DNA from: Nocardia jiangxiensis NBRC 101359
GTDB taxonomy: Bacteria; Actinomycetota; Actinomycetes; Mycobacteriales; Mycobacteriaceae
Assembly (NCBI RefSeq): GCF_000308615.1
Contig: NZ_BAGB01000040.1
Span: 186,001 to 250,000, forward strand
Direction of reading: 5' to 3'
DNA: 64,000 nucleotides
The notes under the pieces are model-generated. The model was not told the DNA's origin, searched no databases, and saw only the letters and a program-made list of their open reading frames with translations. Below are positions 24,091 to 32,598 of this stretch, piece by piece (within the stretch, counting starts at the first letter, position 1; every line of letters begins with the position of its first letter). A program made the position numbers and the translations under genes.

Positions 24091-24941
24091 GCGGCGAGGA
24101 GGCCGTCGCGCCCGAGCACACCGCGGCGCGGGTGGCGTTGTGGCGCGCACTGCACCTCGAGGCCGATCCGCCCCCGCACGTGGTGCGTGACGAGATCGGC
24201 CTGCGCCTGGTCGATCCCGACGATGGCTGGCGCGAACGCCCGGACATGGATCCCGATTCGACCCGTCCGATGCGCGCGGGAGTCGTGGCGCGAGCGCGGT
24301 TCATCGAGGATCTGATCATCGAGCAGTCCGCCGCGGGCGTCGGGCAGTACGTACTACTGGGCGCGGGCCTGGACACGCTGGCCCAGCGTCGCCCCGAACT
24401 TGCCTCGGCCATAACCATTTTCGAGGTCGACCAGCCCGGCCCGCAGGAGTGGAAACGCCGCCGTCTGGACGAGTTGGGACTGCCCGCACCGGCCGGATTG
24501 CGTTTGGTGCCGGTCGATTTCGAGACCGAATCGTGGTGGGAGCGGCTCCTCGAGGCAGGCTTCGATCCGCAGCGCCCGGCGGTGGTGGCCTCCACCGGGG
24601 TGTCGATGTATCTGACGCATGCGGCCAATATTGCGACCCTGCAACGCATTTCCACCCTCGCGCCGGGGTCGACGCTGGTGATGACCTATATGCTCCCGAT
24701 CGATCGAGTCGACGCCCCCGAGCGGATGCTGCGCGAGTTCGCCGAGCGTGGTGCGCGGTCCTCGGGCACGCCGTTCATCAGCTTCTACGACCCCGAGGAA
24801 ATCCGCGCACTGGCGCTCGAATCGGGTTTCCGTGACGCCCGCACCGTGTCCGGGGACGATCTGACCGACCGTTACTTCCGCGACCGCCCCGACGGATTGC
24901 GCCCCGCGGCGTCGGAGGAGTTGCTCGTGGCGAGCACCTAG
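24087..24941 (+). CDS. SAM-dependent methyltransferase (TIGR00027/LCMT-like family)
   Basis: Methyltransferase of about 284 residues of the actinobacterial family related to leucine carboxyl methyltransferases. The marker segments are STRPMRAGVVARARFIEDLI (residues 57-76), QYVLLGAGLDTLAQR (motif I, near 86-100) and IFEVDQPGPQEWKRRRL (near 110). The GTG at 24087 overlaps the TGA of the VOC gene. Third gene of the RHH-VOC-methyltransferase operon; the methyl acceptor is unknown. Confidence 0.87.
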   Translation: MSGEEAVAPEHTAARVALWRALHLEADPPPHVVRDEIGLRLVDPDDGWRERPDMDPDSTRPMRAGVVARARFIEDLIIEQSAAGVGQYVLLGAGLDTLAQRRPELASAITIFEVDQPGPQEWKRRRLDELGLPAPAGLRLVPVDFETESWWERLLEAGFDPQRPAVVASTGVSMYLTHAANIATLQRISTLAPGSTLVMTYMLPIDRVDAPERMLREFAERGARSSGTPFISFYDPEEIRALALESGFRDARTVSGDDLTDRYFRDRPDGLRPAASEELLVAST

Positions 24942-25070
24942 AACGATCGGGCCGGTTCGCGGCTACGAGGTGTCAGCGGTCCGGCGCGCCCGGACCGTTC
25001 GCCCGGGATCGCCCGACGCAGATGCGGGACCGCGCTAGCGTGTGCGAGCGGGGTCAGGAGAGGACAGAGC

Positions 25071-26318
25071 GTGGTGCGGACGAATTGGGCGGGCAATATC
25101 GCTTTCGAGGCTCGCGGCGTGCATCGGCCTACCGATGTGGATCAGGTGCGCGAGCTGGTGGCACGGTCCGAGCGGGTGCGTGCGCTGGGCAGCGGGCATT
25201 CGTTCAACCGGATCGCCGACACCACAGGTGAGCAGATTTCGCTGGCCGAACTTCCGCCTCGGGTCCAGATCGATGCCGACGCATCGTGTGTCACGGTCGC
25301 GGGCGGGTTGCGGTATGGGGATTTCGCCGATCGCCTGCATGCGGCGGGGTTCGCATTGCCGACGCTGGGTTCGCTGCCGCATATTTCGGTCGCGGGGGCG
25401 GTGGCCACCGGGACACACGGTTCAGGAGTGGGCAACCGGAGTCTGGCCGCGTCGGTGTCGGGTCTCGAAGTGGTCACCGCGGACGGTGAGCTGCTCGAGA
25501 TCCGGCGTGGGCACCCGGATTTCGCGGGGATGGTCGTCGGGCTGGGCGGGTTCGGGGTGGTCACGGCGCTGACTCTGGATCTGGTGCCCACCTTCGAGCT
25601 GGCGCAGTACGTCTACGACCGGTTGCCCGCGGAGGATTTCGCCGAGCATGCGCAGGAGATCCTCGCCGCGGGATACAGCGTCAGCGTGTTCACCACCTGG
25701 CGGGCCGATCAGCTGGATCAGGTGTGGGTGAAAGGTCCACGCACACCGGATGTTCCGGGGCCGCGGTGGTTCGGCGCGACCCGCGCGGACGCACCCCGGC
25801 ATCCGGTCCCGGGCATGGACGCCCGGCACTGCACCACCCAGCTGGGCGAATCGGGACCGTGGCAGCACCGCCTGCCGCATTTCCGGATGGATTTCACCCC
25901 GAGCACCGGTCGTGAACTGCAGTCGGAGTATTTCGTTCCCCGCACGGACGTCGTGGCGGCCTACCGTGCCCTCGACACGATCCGCGACCGGATGGCCCCG
26001 CTCGTGCAGACGTGTGAGATCCGCACGATCGCCGCGGAACCGCTGTGGCTGTCCCCGGCCGCCGAACGTGATTCGGCCGCATTTCATTTCACCTGGATCG
26101 ATGACACTCCCGCGGTGCTGGCCCTGCTGCCGGTGATGGAGGAGTTGCTGAGCCCCTTCGCCACACGCCCGCACTGGGGCAAACTGTTCACTTGTGATGC
26201 GGCGACCGTACGTGCCCGCTACGACCGTTACGCCGATTTCGAGCGTCTGCTGGGGCGGTACGATCCGGCGGGCAAATTCACGAACGAATTCCTCGACCGC
26301 TACTTCACTCGATCCTGA
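25071..26318 (+). CDS. FAD-linked oxidase, alditol/xylitol oxidase-like
   Basis: Flavoprotein of 415 residues of the VAO family, close to alditol oxidase and aldonolactone oxidases. The N-terminus NWAGNIAFEARGVHRPTDVD is typical. ALGSGHSFN near 39-47 holds the His to which FAD is covalently bound. GAVATGTHGSG near 110 is the second FAD loop, and an ALO-type C-terminal domain ends with YDRYADFERLLGRYDPAGKF. It would oxidise a polyol or sugar lactone with O2, releasing H2O2. AGGAGAGGA is upstream of the GTG start. Confidence 0.9.
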   Translation: MVRTNWAGNIAFEARGVHRPTDVDQVRELVARSERVRALGSGHSFNRIADTTGEQISLAELPPRVQIDADASCVTVAGGLRYGDFADRLHAAGFALPTLGSLPHISVAGAVATGTHGSGVGNRSLAASVSGLEVVTADGELLEIRRGHPDFAGMVVGLGGFGVVTALTLDLVPTFELAQYVYDRLPAEDFAEHAQEILAAGYSVSVFTTWRADQLDQVWVKGPRTPDVPGPRWFGATRADAPRHPVPGMDARHCTTQLGESGPWQHRLPHFRMDFTPSTGRELQSEYFVPRTDVVAAYRALDTIRDRMAPLVQTCEIRTIAAEPLWLSPAAERDSAAFHFTWIDDTPAVLALLPVMEELLSPFATRPHWGKLFTCDAATVRARYDRYADFERLLGRYDPAGKFTNEFLDRYFTRS

Positions 26319-26334
26319 ACCCGCACAGGCGAAC

Positions 26335-26907
26335 TCAGCACTCGGCCTGCGCTGCGGTCAGGGGTGCCCCCAATGCCACCTCGATTGCCTCGTCCAGTCG
26401 CAGATGGAACTCGCGGTCCGGATCCGTGGCGGGGCCGTCGTGGTGGGTGATGGTGTCGTGGTCGATGACGTAGTGGAACACCGCGTCGCCGATGTGCACC
26501 GTGGCGCTGCCCTGGGGTAGCTGTTGGGCCACGGCATGGCCCAGCGGCAGGGCGAACCAGTGCGCGCGCACCGCGTCGGTGGCTCGGCGCGTGCCCAATC
26601 GTGGTGTGCCCCAGTCCGACAGGGCTTCGAGCACCGGGCGCAGCGCGGCGCCGGACTCGGTGAGCTCGTACACCGTGGTCGCCGCGCGCGGACCGACACG
26701 TCGGCGGGTCAGGATGCCGTCCTGCTCGAGGTCGCGCAGCCGGGTGGCCAGCATATCGGTGCTGATGCCGGGCAGATCGGCGAACAGGTCGCTGTATCGC
26801 CTGGGGCCCGAGGACAATTCGCGCACCACCAGCAGGCTCCAGCGATCCCCGACGACGTCCAGGGCGCGGCTCACCGAACAGAAGTGGTCGTAGTTTCGGC
26901 GGGGCAT
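26335..26907 (-). CDS. HxlR family transcriptional regulator with SCP2-like C-terminal domain
   Basis: Regulator of about 190 residues. The N-terminal HxlR winged helix (residues 1-100) is clear: CSVSRALDVVGDRWSLLVVR, then ISTDMLATRLRDLEQDGILT and the wing VYELTESGAALRP. The C-terminal 80 residues resemble a sterol-carrier-protein-2-like domain, found in a subset of actinobacterial HxlR proteins and perhaps binding a lipid. The ATG at 26907 is chosen because it starts just before the conserved region. It is divergent from the aminotransferase gene, with nested palindromes between them. Confidence 0.87.
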   Translation of the reverse strand: MPRRNYDHFCSVSRALDVVGDRWSLLVVRELSSGPRRYSDLFADLPGISTDMLATRLRDLEQDGILTRRRVGPRAATTVYELTESGAALRPVLEALSDWGTPRLGTRRATDAVRAHWFALPLGHAVAQQLPQGSATVHIGDAVFHYVIDHDTITHHDGPATDPDREFHLRLDEAIEVALGAPLTAAQAEC

Positions 26908-26910
26908 ACC

Positions 26911-26974
26911 GCACACTGTAGCCGAACGGTTGGAAATACCAAGTGCAAACTTGGAATTTCCAAGTACAGTGTGC
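26911..26974. promoter_or_regulatory. Nested palindromes between HxlR and aminotransferase genes
   Basis: An outer perfect repeat GCACACTGTA (26911-26920) / TACAGTGTGC (26965-26974) encloses two inner dyads. One is imperfect, TTGGAAATACCAA (26930-26942); the other is perfect, CTTGGAA-T-TTCCAAG (26950-26964). Their centres are 21 bp apart, two helical turns. The inner pair is the likely HxlR site. Confidence 0.65.
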
Positions 26975-26999
26975 GGAATCATCTCGAGGAGGGACGTTC

Positions 27000-28211
27000 A
27001 TGCAGCTCACCCAGTCCAGCAAACTCGCTGGCGTGTCGTACGAGATCCGTGGCCCGGTCGCCGAACACGCCGCGCGCCTGGAAGCCGAGGGCCACCACGT
27101 CATCAAACTCAACACCGGTAATCCGCTGCCGTTCGGCTTCGAGGCCCCCGCGGAAATTCTGCAGGACATGGTGCGCGCTCTGCCCGCCTCGAGTGGCTAC
27201 AGCACGGCCAAGGGCCTGCTCCCGGCGCGGCGCGCGGTGGTGCAGTACTACCAGACCCTCGGCGTGCACGGGGTCGACGTGGAGGAAGTGTTCCTGGGCA
27301 ACGGCGTCTCCGAACTGATCATGATGGCGTTGACCGCCCTGCTCGAAACCGGCGATGAAGTCCTGGTTCCCGCACCGGATTTCCCGCTGTGGACCGCCGC
27401 GACCACTCTCAACGGCGGTCGCGCGGTGCATTACATATGCGACGAGGCCGCGGACTGGTGTCCCGACCCGGCCGATATCGAAGCCAAGATCACCGACCGC
27501 ACCCGCGCGATCGTGCTGATCAACCCGAACAACCCCACCGGCGCGGTGTATCCGCCCGAGGTGCTGCGCCCGATCCTGGACATCGCGCGCCGCCACAACC
27601 TGGTGGTGTTCTCCGACGAGATCTACGACAAGATCCTCTACGACGGCCTCACCCACACCGCGACCGCCTCCCTGGCCCCGGACCTGCTGTGCCTGACCTT
27701 CTCCGGCCTGTCCAAGGGATACCGGTGCGCCGGATTCCGCTCCGGCTGGCTGGTCGTGTCCGGGCCCACCCAGCATGCGGCCAGCTATCTCGAGGGCCTG
27801 ACCATGCTCTCGGGTCTGCGCCTGTGCGCGAACGTCCCTGCGCAGCAGGCGATTCAGGCCGCACTGGGCGGATATCAGAGCATCTACGACCTGACCCTGC
27901 CCGGCGGGCGGCTGCGCGAACAACGCGACCGCGCCGTGGAGGCGCTGACCTCGATCCCGGGCGTGTCGTGCGTGAAACCCAAGGGCGCGCTGTACGCGTT
28001 CCCGCGCATCGATCCGGCCGTGTACCCGATCCACGACGACGAACGATTCGTCCTGGATCTGCTGCTACAGGAGAAGGTACACATCGTGCAGGGCACCGGA
28101 TTCAACTGGCCGCGCCCGGATCATTTCCGCATCCTGACCCTGCCGCACGCGGACGATCTCGAGGCGGTCATCGAGCGCATCGGCCGATTCCTGTCCACCT
28201 ACCGGCAGTAA
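27000..28211 (+). CDS. PLP-dependent aminotransferase, class I/II (alanine aminotransferase-like)
   Basis: Aminotransferase of 403 residues, similar in layout to AlaA/AspC-type enzymes of actinobacteria. Substrate and PLP landmarks are KLNTGNPLPFGFEAP near 38-52, INPNNPTGAVYPPE near 177 (PNNPTG), SDEIYDKILYDG (Asp for the pyridine N) and the Schiff-base Lys in SGLSKGYRCAGFR near 240. It would interconvert an amino acid and 2-oxoacid, probably alanine/pyruvate. GAGGAGGGA lies 6 bases before the ATG at 27000. Control by the divergent HxlR protein is likely from position. Confidence 0.92.
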   Translation: MQLTQSSKLAGVSYEIRGPVAEHAARLEAEGHHVIKLNTGNPLPFGFEAPAEILQDMVRALPASSGYSTAKGLLPARRAVVQYYQTLGVHGVDVEEVFLGNGVSELIMMALTALLETGDEVLVPAPDFPLWTAATTLNGGRAVHYICDEAADWCPDPADIEAKITDRTRAIVLINPNNPTGAVYPPEVLRPILDIARRHNLVVFSDEIYDKILYDGLTHTATASLAPDLLCLTFSGLSKGYRCAGFRSGWLVVSGPTQHAASYLEGLTMLSGLRLCANVPAQQAIQAALGGYQSIYDLTLPGGRLREQRDRAVEALTSIPGVSCVKPKGALYAFPRIDPAVYPIHDDERFVLDLLLQEKVHIVQGTGFNWPRPDHFRILTLPHADDLEAVIERIGRFLSTYRQ

Positions 28212-28246
28212 TCACATGCGCTGTGGCCCTGTGACATCCTGGCACG

Positions 28247-28660
28247 ATGCCCGAACCCGCACCGCAGGCAAGTGCATCCAGGACGCTCGCGCGGCACGGC
28301 AGGCGCGTCGCGCTGGCCGGAGCCGCGGGCCGGATCACCGGATTCGCCCGCAGCGTGGCCCTGGCCACGGTGCTGGGCACCGCCGCGCTGACCCTCGCCG
28401 CGATCGCGGGCGCACCGCTGATCGTGCGGATCTTCGTCGCCGACTCCGGCGAACGCCATCTGACCACCCTGTTCGCGTATCTGCTGCTGCCGGAGATCTT
28501 CTGCTACGGCCTGGCCGCGCTGTTGACCGCAGTACTGAACGTGGCCCATCTGCTCATGGCCGTCGTCGGCGCATCCGCGGGCGCGGCGGTGTTCCTGCTG
28601 GCCGCCACCGTGATCGGCATCCCCGAGGTGCGCCGAGCGCGCAGCCTGCTCAGCGTCTGA
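28247..28660 (+). pseudogene. Internally deleted MurJ (MviN)-like flippase remnant
   Basis: The 137-residue reading frame joins pieces of a lipid II flippase of normally over 500 residues. The N-terminal signature GRITGFARSVALATVLG (residues 28-44) is directly followed by LIVRIFVADSGERHLTTLFA and YLLLPEIFCYGLAALLTAVL, which belong near residue 100-150 of MurJ. The next segment, MAVVGASAGAAVFLLAATVI, looks like a late membrane helix and tail. The frame is open throughout, so the deletions were in phase. Such a product cannot form the 14-helix transporter; I call it a decayed copy, though expression as a small membrane protein is possible. Confidence 0.6.
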
Positions 28661-28769
28661 ACCGCTCCGGACCAGTTACCCCGAAAAATGCGTGTGTCCA
28701 GCCACATTCGGGTTGCGATCACGCGGGTGCGCCCGGATCACCACGGTCGGCGGGGTACGGTGGCGACCG

Positions 28770-29999
28770 ATGAGCGCAGCAGCCGAACCCGCCGACGCGG
28801 GCTCGCCGGGACAGGTCGCGGTACCCGAGCGGGTCCGGTCCGAGTTGCGACGCGGGGTGCGCAGCGTCTTGGTCGACGCCGCCGCACTGCGACAGGTGCG
28901 CGAGCGGTTCGATCACGAGCAGGCTGCCGCGCTGGGGCGGTATCTCGAGGCCTCGCAGTCCCCGAACACGGTGCGCGCGTACCGATCGGACTGGATCGCC
29001 TGGTCGGCATGGTGCGCTGCCGAAGGACGCTGCGCGCTTCCGGCCGACCCGTTGGACGTGGCGGTCTATCTGGCCGCCGCGGCCGATGCCCGCAAACCCG
29101 ATGGCGCGTGGGCGTTCAGCGCGGCCACTCTCGAACGCAAGAGCGCCGCGATCGCCGCGGTGCACGCCGCCAACGGGCTGGCCTCCCCCACCCGCACCGA
29201 CGTGGTGCGCCTGACCCTGCGCGGTATCCGACGCACCCGCCGCACCCAACCGCGGCGCAAACGCCCGGTCCTGCTGCACACCCTCGAACAACTCCTGCGG
29301 GGTCTGCCCGATCCGGGCTGGCCGGCCGAACCCGCCCGCCGCCGCGACACCCTGGTCCTGCTGGTCGGATTCGCCGGGGCGTTGCGCCGCAGCGAGATCG
29401 CGGGCCTGCGCATCGGCGATGTCCAAGTGGACACCGACCACACCACCGGTGAGCCGATCCTGCTGATTCAGCTACCCGCCACCAAGACCGACCCGACCGG
29501 CGTCGCCGCCCAACGCGTCGCCCTGCCCCGCGGACGCCACCCACACACCTGCCCGGTCTGTGCGTACGCGGACTGGATTCGCCTGCGCGAGGCCCACATC
29601 CAGTACGGCCATGACGGACTACCCGCCTGGTTCGAACGCACCCCCGCTGCCGATCCGGCCATTCACCGCTGCCACGGCTTCGCCGGCACCACCCTCACCG
29701 ATCCGGACCTGCCACTGTTCCCGGCGGTCTCCCGACACGGCGGAATCGGCGCGTCAGCCATGTCCGGACGCGCAGTCGCCGAACTGGTCAAACGCTACGC
29801 CGCCCGCGCCGGACTGGACCCGTCCCTGTTCTCCGGACATTCCCTGCGCGCCGGATTCGCCACCCAGGCCGCCCTCGGCGGTGCCAGTGACCGCGAGATC
29901 ATGCGCCAGGGCCGCTGGTCCAACCCCCGCACCGTGCACGGGTACATCCGCACCGCGAACCCCCTCGAGGACAACGCGGTCACCCGCCTGGGCCTGTAA
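28770..29999 (+). CDS. Tyrosine recombinase / site-specific integrase
   Basis: XerC/D-like recombinase of 409 residues. The N-terminal SAM-like core-binding domain (about 45-150) contains SQSPNTVRAYRSDW. The catalytic domain carries Arg in GALRRSEIAGLR near 212, HSLRAGF (His-x2-Arg) near 350, and the nucleophile Tyr in TVHGYIR near 390. A CPVC insert near 265 is unusual and could bind metal. All catalytic residues are present. No tRNA, att repeat or excisionase was found beside it, so what it moves is unclear. The ATG at 28770 is preferred to an open upstream extension. Confidence 0.9.
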   Translation: MSAAAEPADAGSPGQVAVPERVRSELRRGVRSVLVDAAALRQVRERFDHEQAAALGRYLEASQSPNTVRAYRSDWIAWSAWCAAEGRCALPADPLDVAVYLAAAADARKPDGAWAFSAATLERKSAAIAAVHAANGLASPTRTDVVRLTLRGIRRTRRTQPRRKRPVLLHTLEQLLRGLPDPGWPAEPARRRDTLVLLVGFAGALRRSEIAGLRIGDVQVDTDHTTGEPILLIQLPATKTDPTGVAAQRVALPRGRHPHTCPVCAYADWIRLREAHIQYGHDGLPAWFERTPAADPAIHRCHGFAGTTLTDPDLPLFPAVSRHGGIGASAMSGRAVAELVKRYAARAGLDPSLFSGHSLRAGFATQAALGGASDREIMRQGRWSNPRTVHGYIRTANPLEDNAVTRLGL

Positions 30000-30068
30000 G
30001 GGCGATATCAGGAGGAATTGCATCGAAGGCAATGCTGCACAGAGTGACGCAAAGCCATCCGGAGCGTT

Positions 30069-30749
30069 TCAGCTCATCGCCGCAGCGATGATCCGCACAA
30101 CCTGGGGCAATACCTTGTCATGGAGTTCCTGCACTCCGGAGTTGTCATGGGCCCCCTTGCGTTCGAAGTAATCCGCGCTCGAGGACACAGTGACATCGAA
30201 GTAGTACTGACCCGCGACGCAGTCGGCCGTCGGGTTCAGCCCGCCGCTGGAGATCTGCTCCGAGTAGCATTCGTCCGCACCCCACGCGGCGCCGATTGCC
30301 GTCGCACCCAGGGAAACGTCGGTGGCGTCCTGCAGTTGCTTCTTCATCAGGGATGAATCCCCGATATCTCGAATCATCAGCGTGATCGCACTGTTGGTTC
30401 CACTGTCCTTCGCCGGGAGCCGGAAAGAGATCTGGCAGCCCGCATTCGGTATGTGGTCGGTGTGCGCACCGGCGCCCATGGTCTGCAAATCGAGGCTCTG
30501 ATGCTTGCGAGACGGCTCGGACGCCTGCGGCAGCACACTCCGGAGTTCCTGATCGGTGAGCAGCGAACAAGCATCCGGCCACTGCGCAACCGGCAGGTAA
30601 TCCCCGGCCGCAGCCGATACACCGAGCTTCGATCCGGACGGCTGAGCAGTACCGAACTCGACCGCCGGCGGGGCAGAGCTACACCCCACCGCCATCGCAG
30701 CCACCACTGTCCAACATACGCTTGCACTCAGCCCCCACCGCATACGCAT
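30069..30749 (-). CDS. DUF3558-like lipoprotein
   Basis: Exported lipoprotein of 226 residues. A basic start (MRMRWG), a hydrophobic core and the lipobox AVGC with Cys near residue 23 give a clear signal peptide II, followed by a Ser/Pro-rich spacer. The mature part, with WPDACSLLTDQELRSVLP and two later Cys (GCQISF, ADCVAGQYYF), fits the actinobacterial DUF3558 family, whose function is unknown. It stands alone. Confidence 0.8.
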   Translation of the reverse strand: MRMRWGLSASVCWTVVAAMAVGCSSAPPAVEFGTAQPSGSKLGVSAAAGDYLPVAQWPDACSLLTDQELRSVLPQASEPSRKHQSLDLQTMGAGAHTDHIPNAGCQISFRLPAKDSGTNSAITLMIRDIGDSSLMKKQLQDATDVSLGATAIGAAWGADECYSEQISSGGLNPTADCVAGQYYFDVTVSSSADYFERKGAHDNSGVQELHDKVLPQVVRIIAAAMS

Positions 30750-30895
30750 TCCCGCTCCTGATCAGATGCCCGCTCATTGCTCGCCGATTCAATCACGTGA
30801 TCGTGTGGCACAACAACTTTCGGCGAACGAACAGGAATTGATCCAGCGCCACACGAACACCCTGGAGGTCGACAGCTCGGACTGGCCGCGCTCGG

Positions 30896-31771
30896 TCAGT
30901 CGGTGTAGTACCCCGCCTCGAGGTCCTCGAGCAGTGAGGGCCCGGTCGGCTTCCAGTCCATGAGCGCACAGGTTTCCTCGGCAGAGGCGGGTTGGTCGAC
31001 GCCCAGCAGTTGGCCGAAGGCACCGAGTTGCGCGGGGTCGACGGGGCCTGCGGGCAATCCGGTTTTCGCGGCGATGATTTCGGCTACCCGGCGCATCGGT
31101 ACGCCTTCTTCTCCGACTGCGTGCAGGACCGAACCGGCGGGGGCTTTTTCCAGGGCCAGGAAGAACAGTCGCCCGGCGTCGTCGATATGCACTGCGGGCC
31201 AACGGTTGTCGCCGACGTAGGCGGCAGTGCCGAGTTGCCGGTCCAAGCCCACGAGTACAGAGATCAGGCCGTTGCGGTCGCCCGCACCGTGCACCGAGCG
31301 CGGCATCCGCACCAGTCCGGCGCGAATTCCCCGATCTGCAAGCGCCAGAACGGCATTCGCGGTTCTGGCCCGCGCACCGGCGGGTCCGGCCGCCTCGAGG
31401 TGGTCGCGTTCGGTCGCGAGCCGCCCGGCCAAGATCGGGGTTCCCGAGGCGGCGATGAACGCTGTGCCGCTGTCGGCGAGGGCGTCGCCGATCCTGCCCA
31501 GCAGCCTCACCTCGTTGTCCACGGTCGCCTCGAATTCGGCGAAGTCCAGCGTGAACGCCAGGTGCGCGACCGCATCGGCTTTGATCGCCTCGGACACGAT
31601 CAGATCGTGATCGGACATGTCGCCCAGTACCGCGGTGCCGCCGAGAGCCTCGATCTTGTCCGCCGAGGCGCGCGAACGGGCCAGACCGACGACGTCGTGT
31701 CCCGCCGCGATGAGTTCCTTGCTCAGGGCGGTGCCGATCCAACCCGATGCGCCGGTGATGAACACGCGCAT
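30896..31771 (-). CDS. Atypical SDR / NAD-dependent epimerase-like protein
   Basis: Protein of about 291 residues of the extended SDR (epimerase) type. The cofactor loop is TGASGWIG (residues 6-13), followed by VVGLARSRASADKIEALGG, an NADP-like basic turn. The catalytic Tyr-Lys pair is not obvious, so it may be a reductase of the YwnB/sugar-epimerase-like group. GGAGAG lies 4 bases before the ATG at 31771, which I prefer to the ATG at 31783. It is divergent from a TetR gene with two perfect operators between them. Confidence 0.87.
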   Translation of the reverse strand: MRVFITGASGWIGTALSKELIAAGHDVVGLARSRASADKIEALGGTAVLGDMSDHDLIVSEAIKADAVAHLAFTLDFAEFEATVDNEVRLLGRIGDALADSGTAFIAASGTPILAGRLATERDHLEAAGPAGARARTANAVLALADRGIRAGLVRMPRSVHGAGDRNGLISVLVGLDRQLGTAAYVGDNRWPAVHIDDAGRLFFLALEKAPAGSVLHAVGEEGVPMRRVAEIIAAKTGLPAGPVDPAQLGAFGQLLGVDQPASAEETCALMDWKPTGPSLLEDLEAGYYTD

Positions 31772-31827
31772 TGCGCTCTCCATTCGTGAATTCGGCGGCG
31801 GGGTCGGCTCCAGGCCGACCGGCCCCC

Positions 31828-31878
31828 TGATGTGACTTGGTCACATCACTCTAGCAGTGATGTGACCGAGTCACATCA
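31828..31878. promoter_or_regulatory. Twin perfect TGATGTGAC-N3-GTCACATCA operators
   Basis: Two 21-bp dyads with identical 9-bp arms occur at 31828-31848 (centre TTG) and 31858-31878 (centre CGA), 30 bp apart centre to centre. They fill the divergent region between the epimerase-like gene and the TetR gene and are almost certainly the operators of that regulator. Confidence 0.85.
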
Positions 31879-31892
31879 TCTACGATGACCTC

Positions 31893-32507
31893 ATGGGTCG
31901 CTGGGAACCGGATGCGCGAGGCCGATTACTCCGCGCGGCAATCGAACTGTTCGCCGAACACGGCTACGACGCGACCACGACCGCCCAGATCGCCGAGCGC
32001 GCCGGACTGACGAAGACCACACTGTTCCGGCTGTTCCCGGACAAACGCGAGATCGTGTTCCAGGGGCAGGCCGCGCTCGTCACCCTCGTCACCGAGGCCG
32101 TGCAGGGCGCGCCCGCCGAAGCCACCCCCGCGGAACTGGTGACCGCGGGCGTGCGGGCACTCTCGGGCGCGCACACCCAGGACCATCGGGAGATCGGGCG
32201 TGCACTGGACCCGATCGTGGCATCGAGTGCGGAATTGCGTGAGCGTGCGGTGTTCAAACGCTCGGCCATCACCGCCGCATTCGAACAAGCCCTGGATCAT
32301 CGCGTCGGTGACCCGCGTCGAGCCGGTGTGCTCGCGGATCTGGGCGTGCGGTCGTATTACGAGGGGTACCGGAACTGGGTCACCGCCGATGACGACCGTT
32401 CACTCACCGAGCACGTCATGAGTGAATTGGGCTGCTACGAGGACACCATCCGGCATATCGAAGAGGCCCTGTCCCACGCGATAGCTGCTCCCCCATCGAG
32501 ACGGTAA
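31893..32507 (+). CDS. TetR family transcriptional regulator
   Basis: TetR repressor of 204 residues. HTH: RLLRAAIELFAEHGYDATTT (residues 11-30), IAERAGLTKTTLFRLFPDKR (recognition helix). A helical C-terminal domain follows. It starts 14 bases after the second operator dyad. Target is most likely the divergent epimerase-like gene and itself. Confidence 0.93.
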   Translation: MGRWEPDARGRLLRAAIELFAEHGYDATTTAQIAERAGLTKTTLFRLFPDKREIVFQGQAALVTLVTEAVQGAPAEATPAELVTAGVRALSGAHTQDHREIGRALDPIVASSAELRERAVFKRSAITAAFEQALDHRVGDPRRAGVLADLGVRSYYEGYRNWVTADDDRSLTEHVMSELGCYEDTIRHIEEALSHAIAAPPSRR

Positions 32508-32598
32508 GCGATCACCGCTCGAGGGCAGGCGCGCCCGGCAGTCCTGACAGGACTCTGCTCAATATCGCTGGGCCGCAATATCTTCCAGTCGCCAGCAC

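Noticed and set aside
28680..28730. CCCGAA/TTCGGG hairpin before the recombinase as an attachment site
   Set aside because: Arms are only 6 bases plus partial matches and no second copy was found near the gene.
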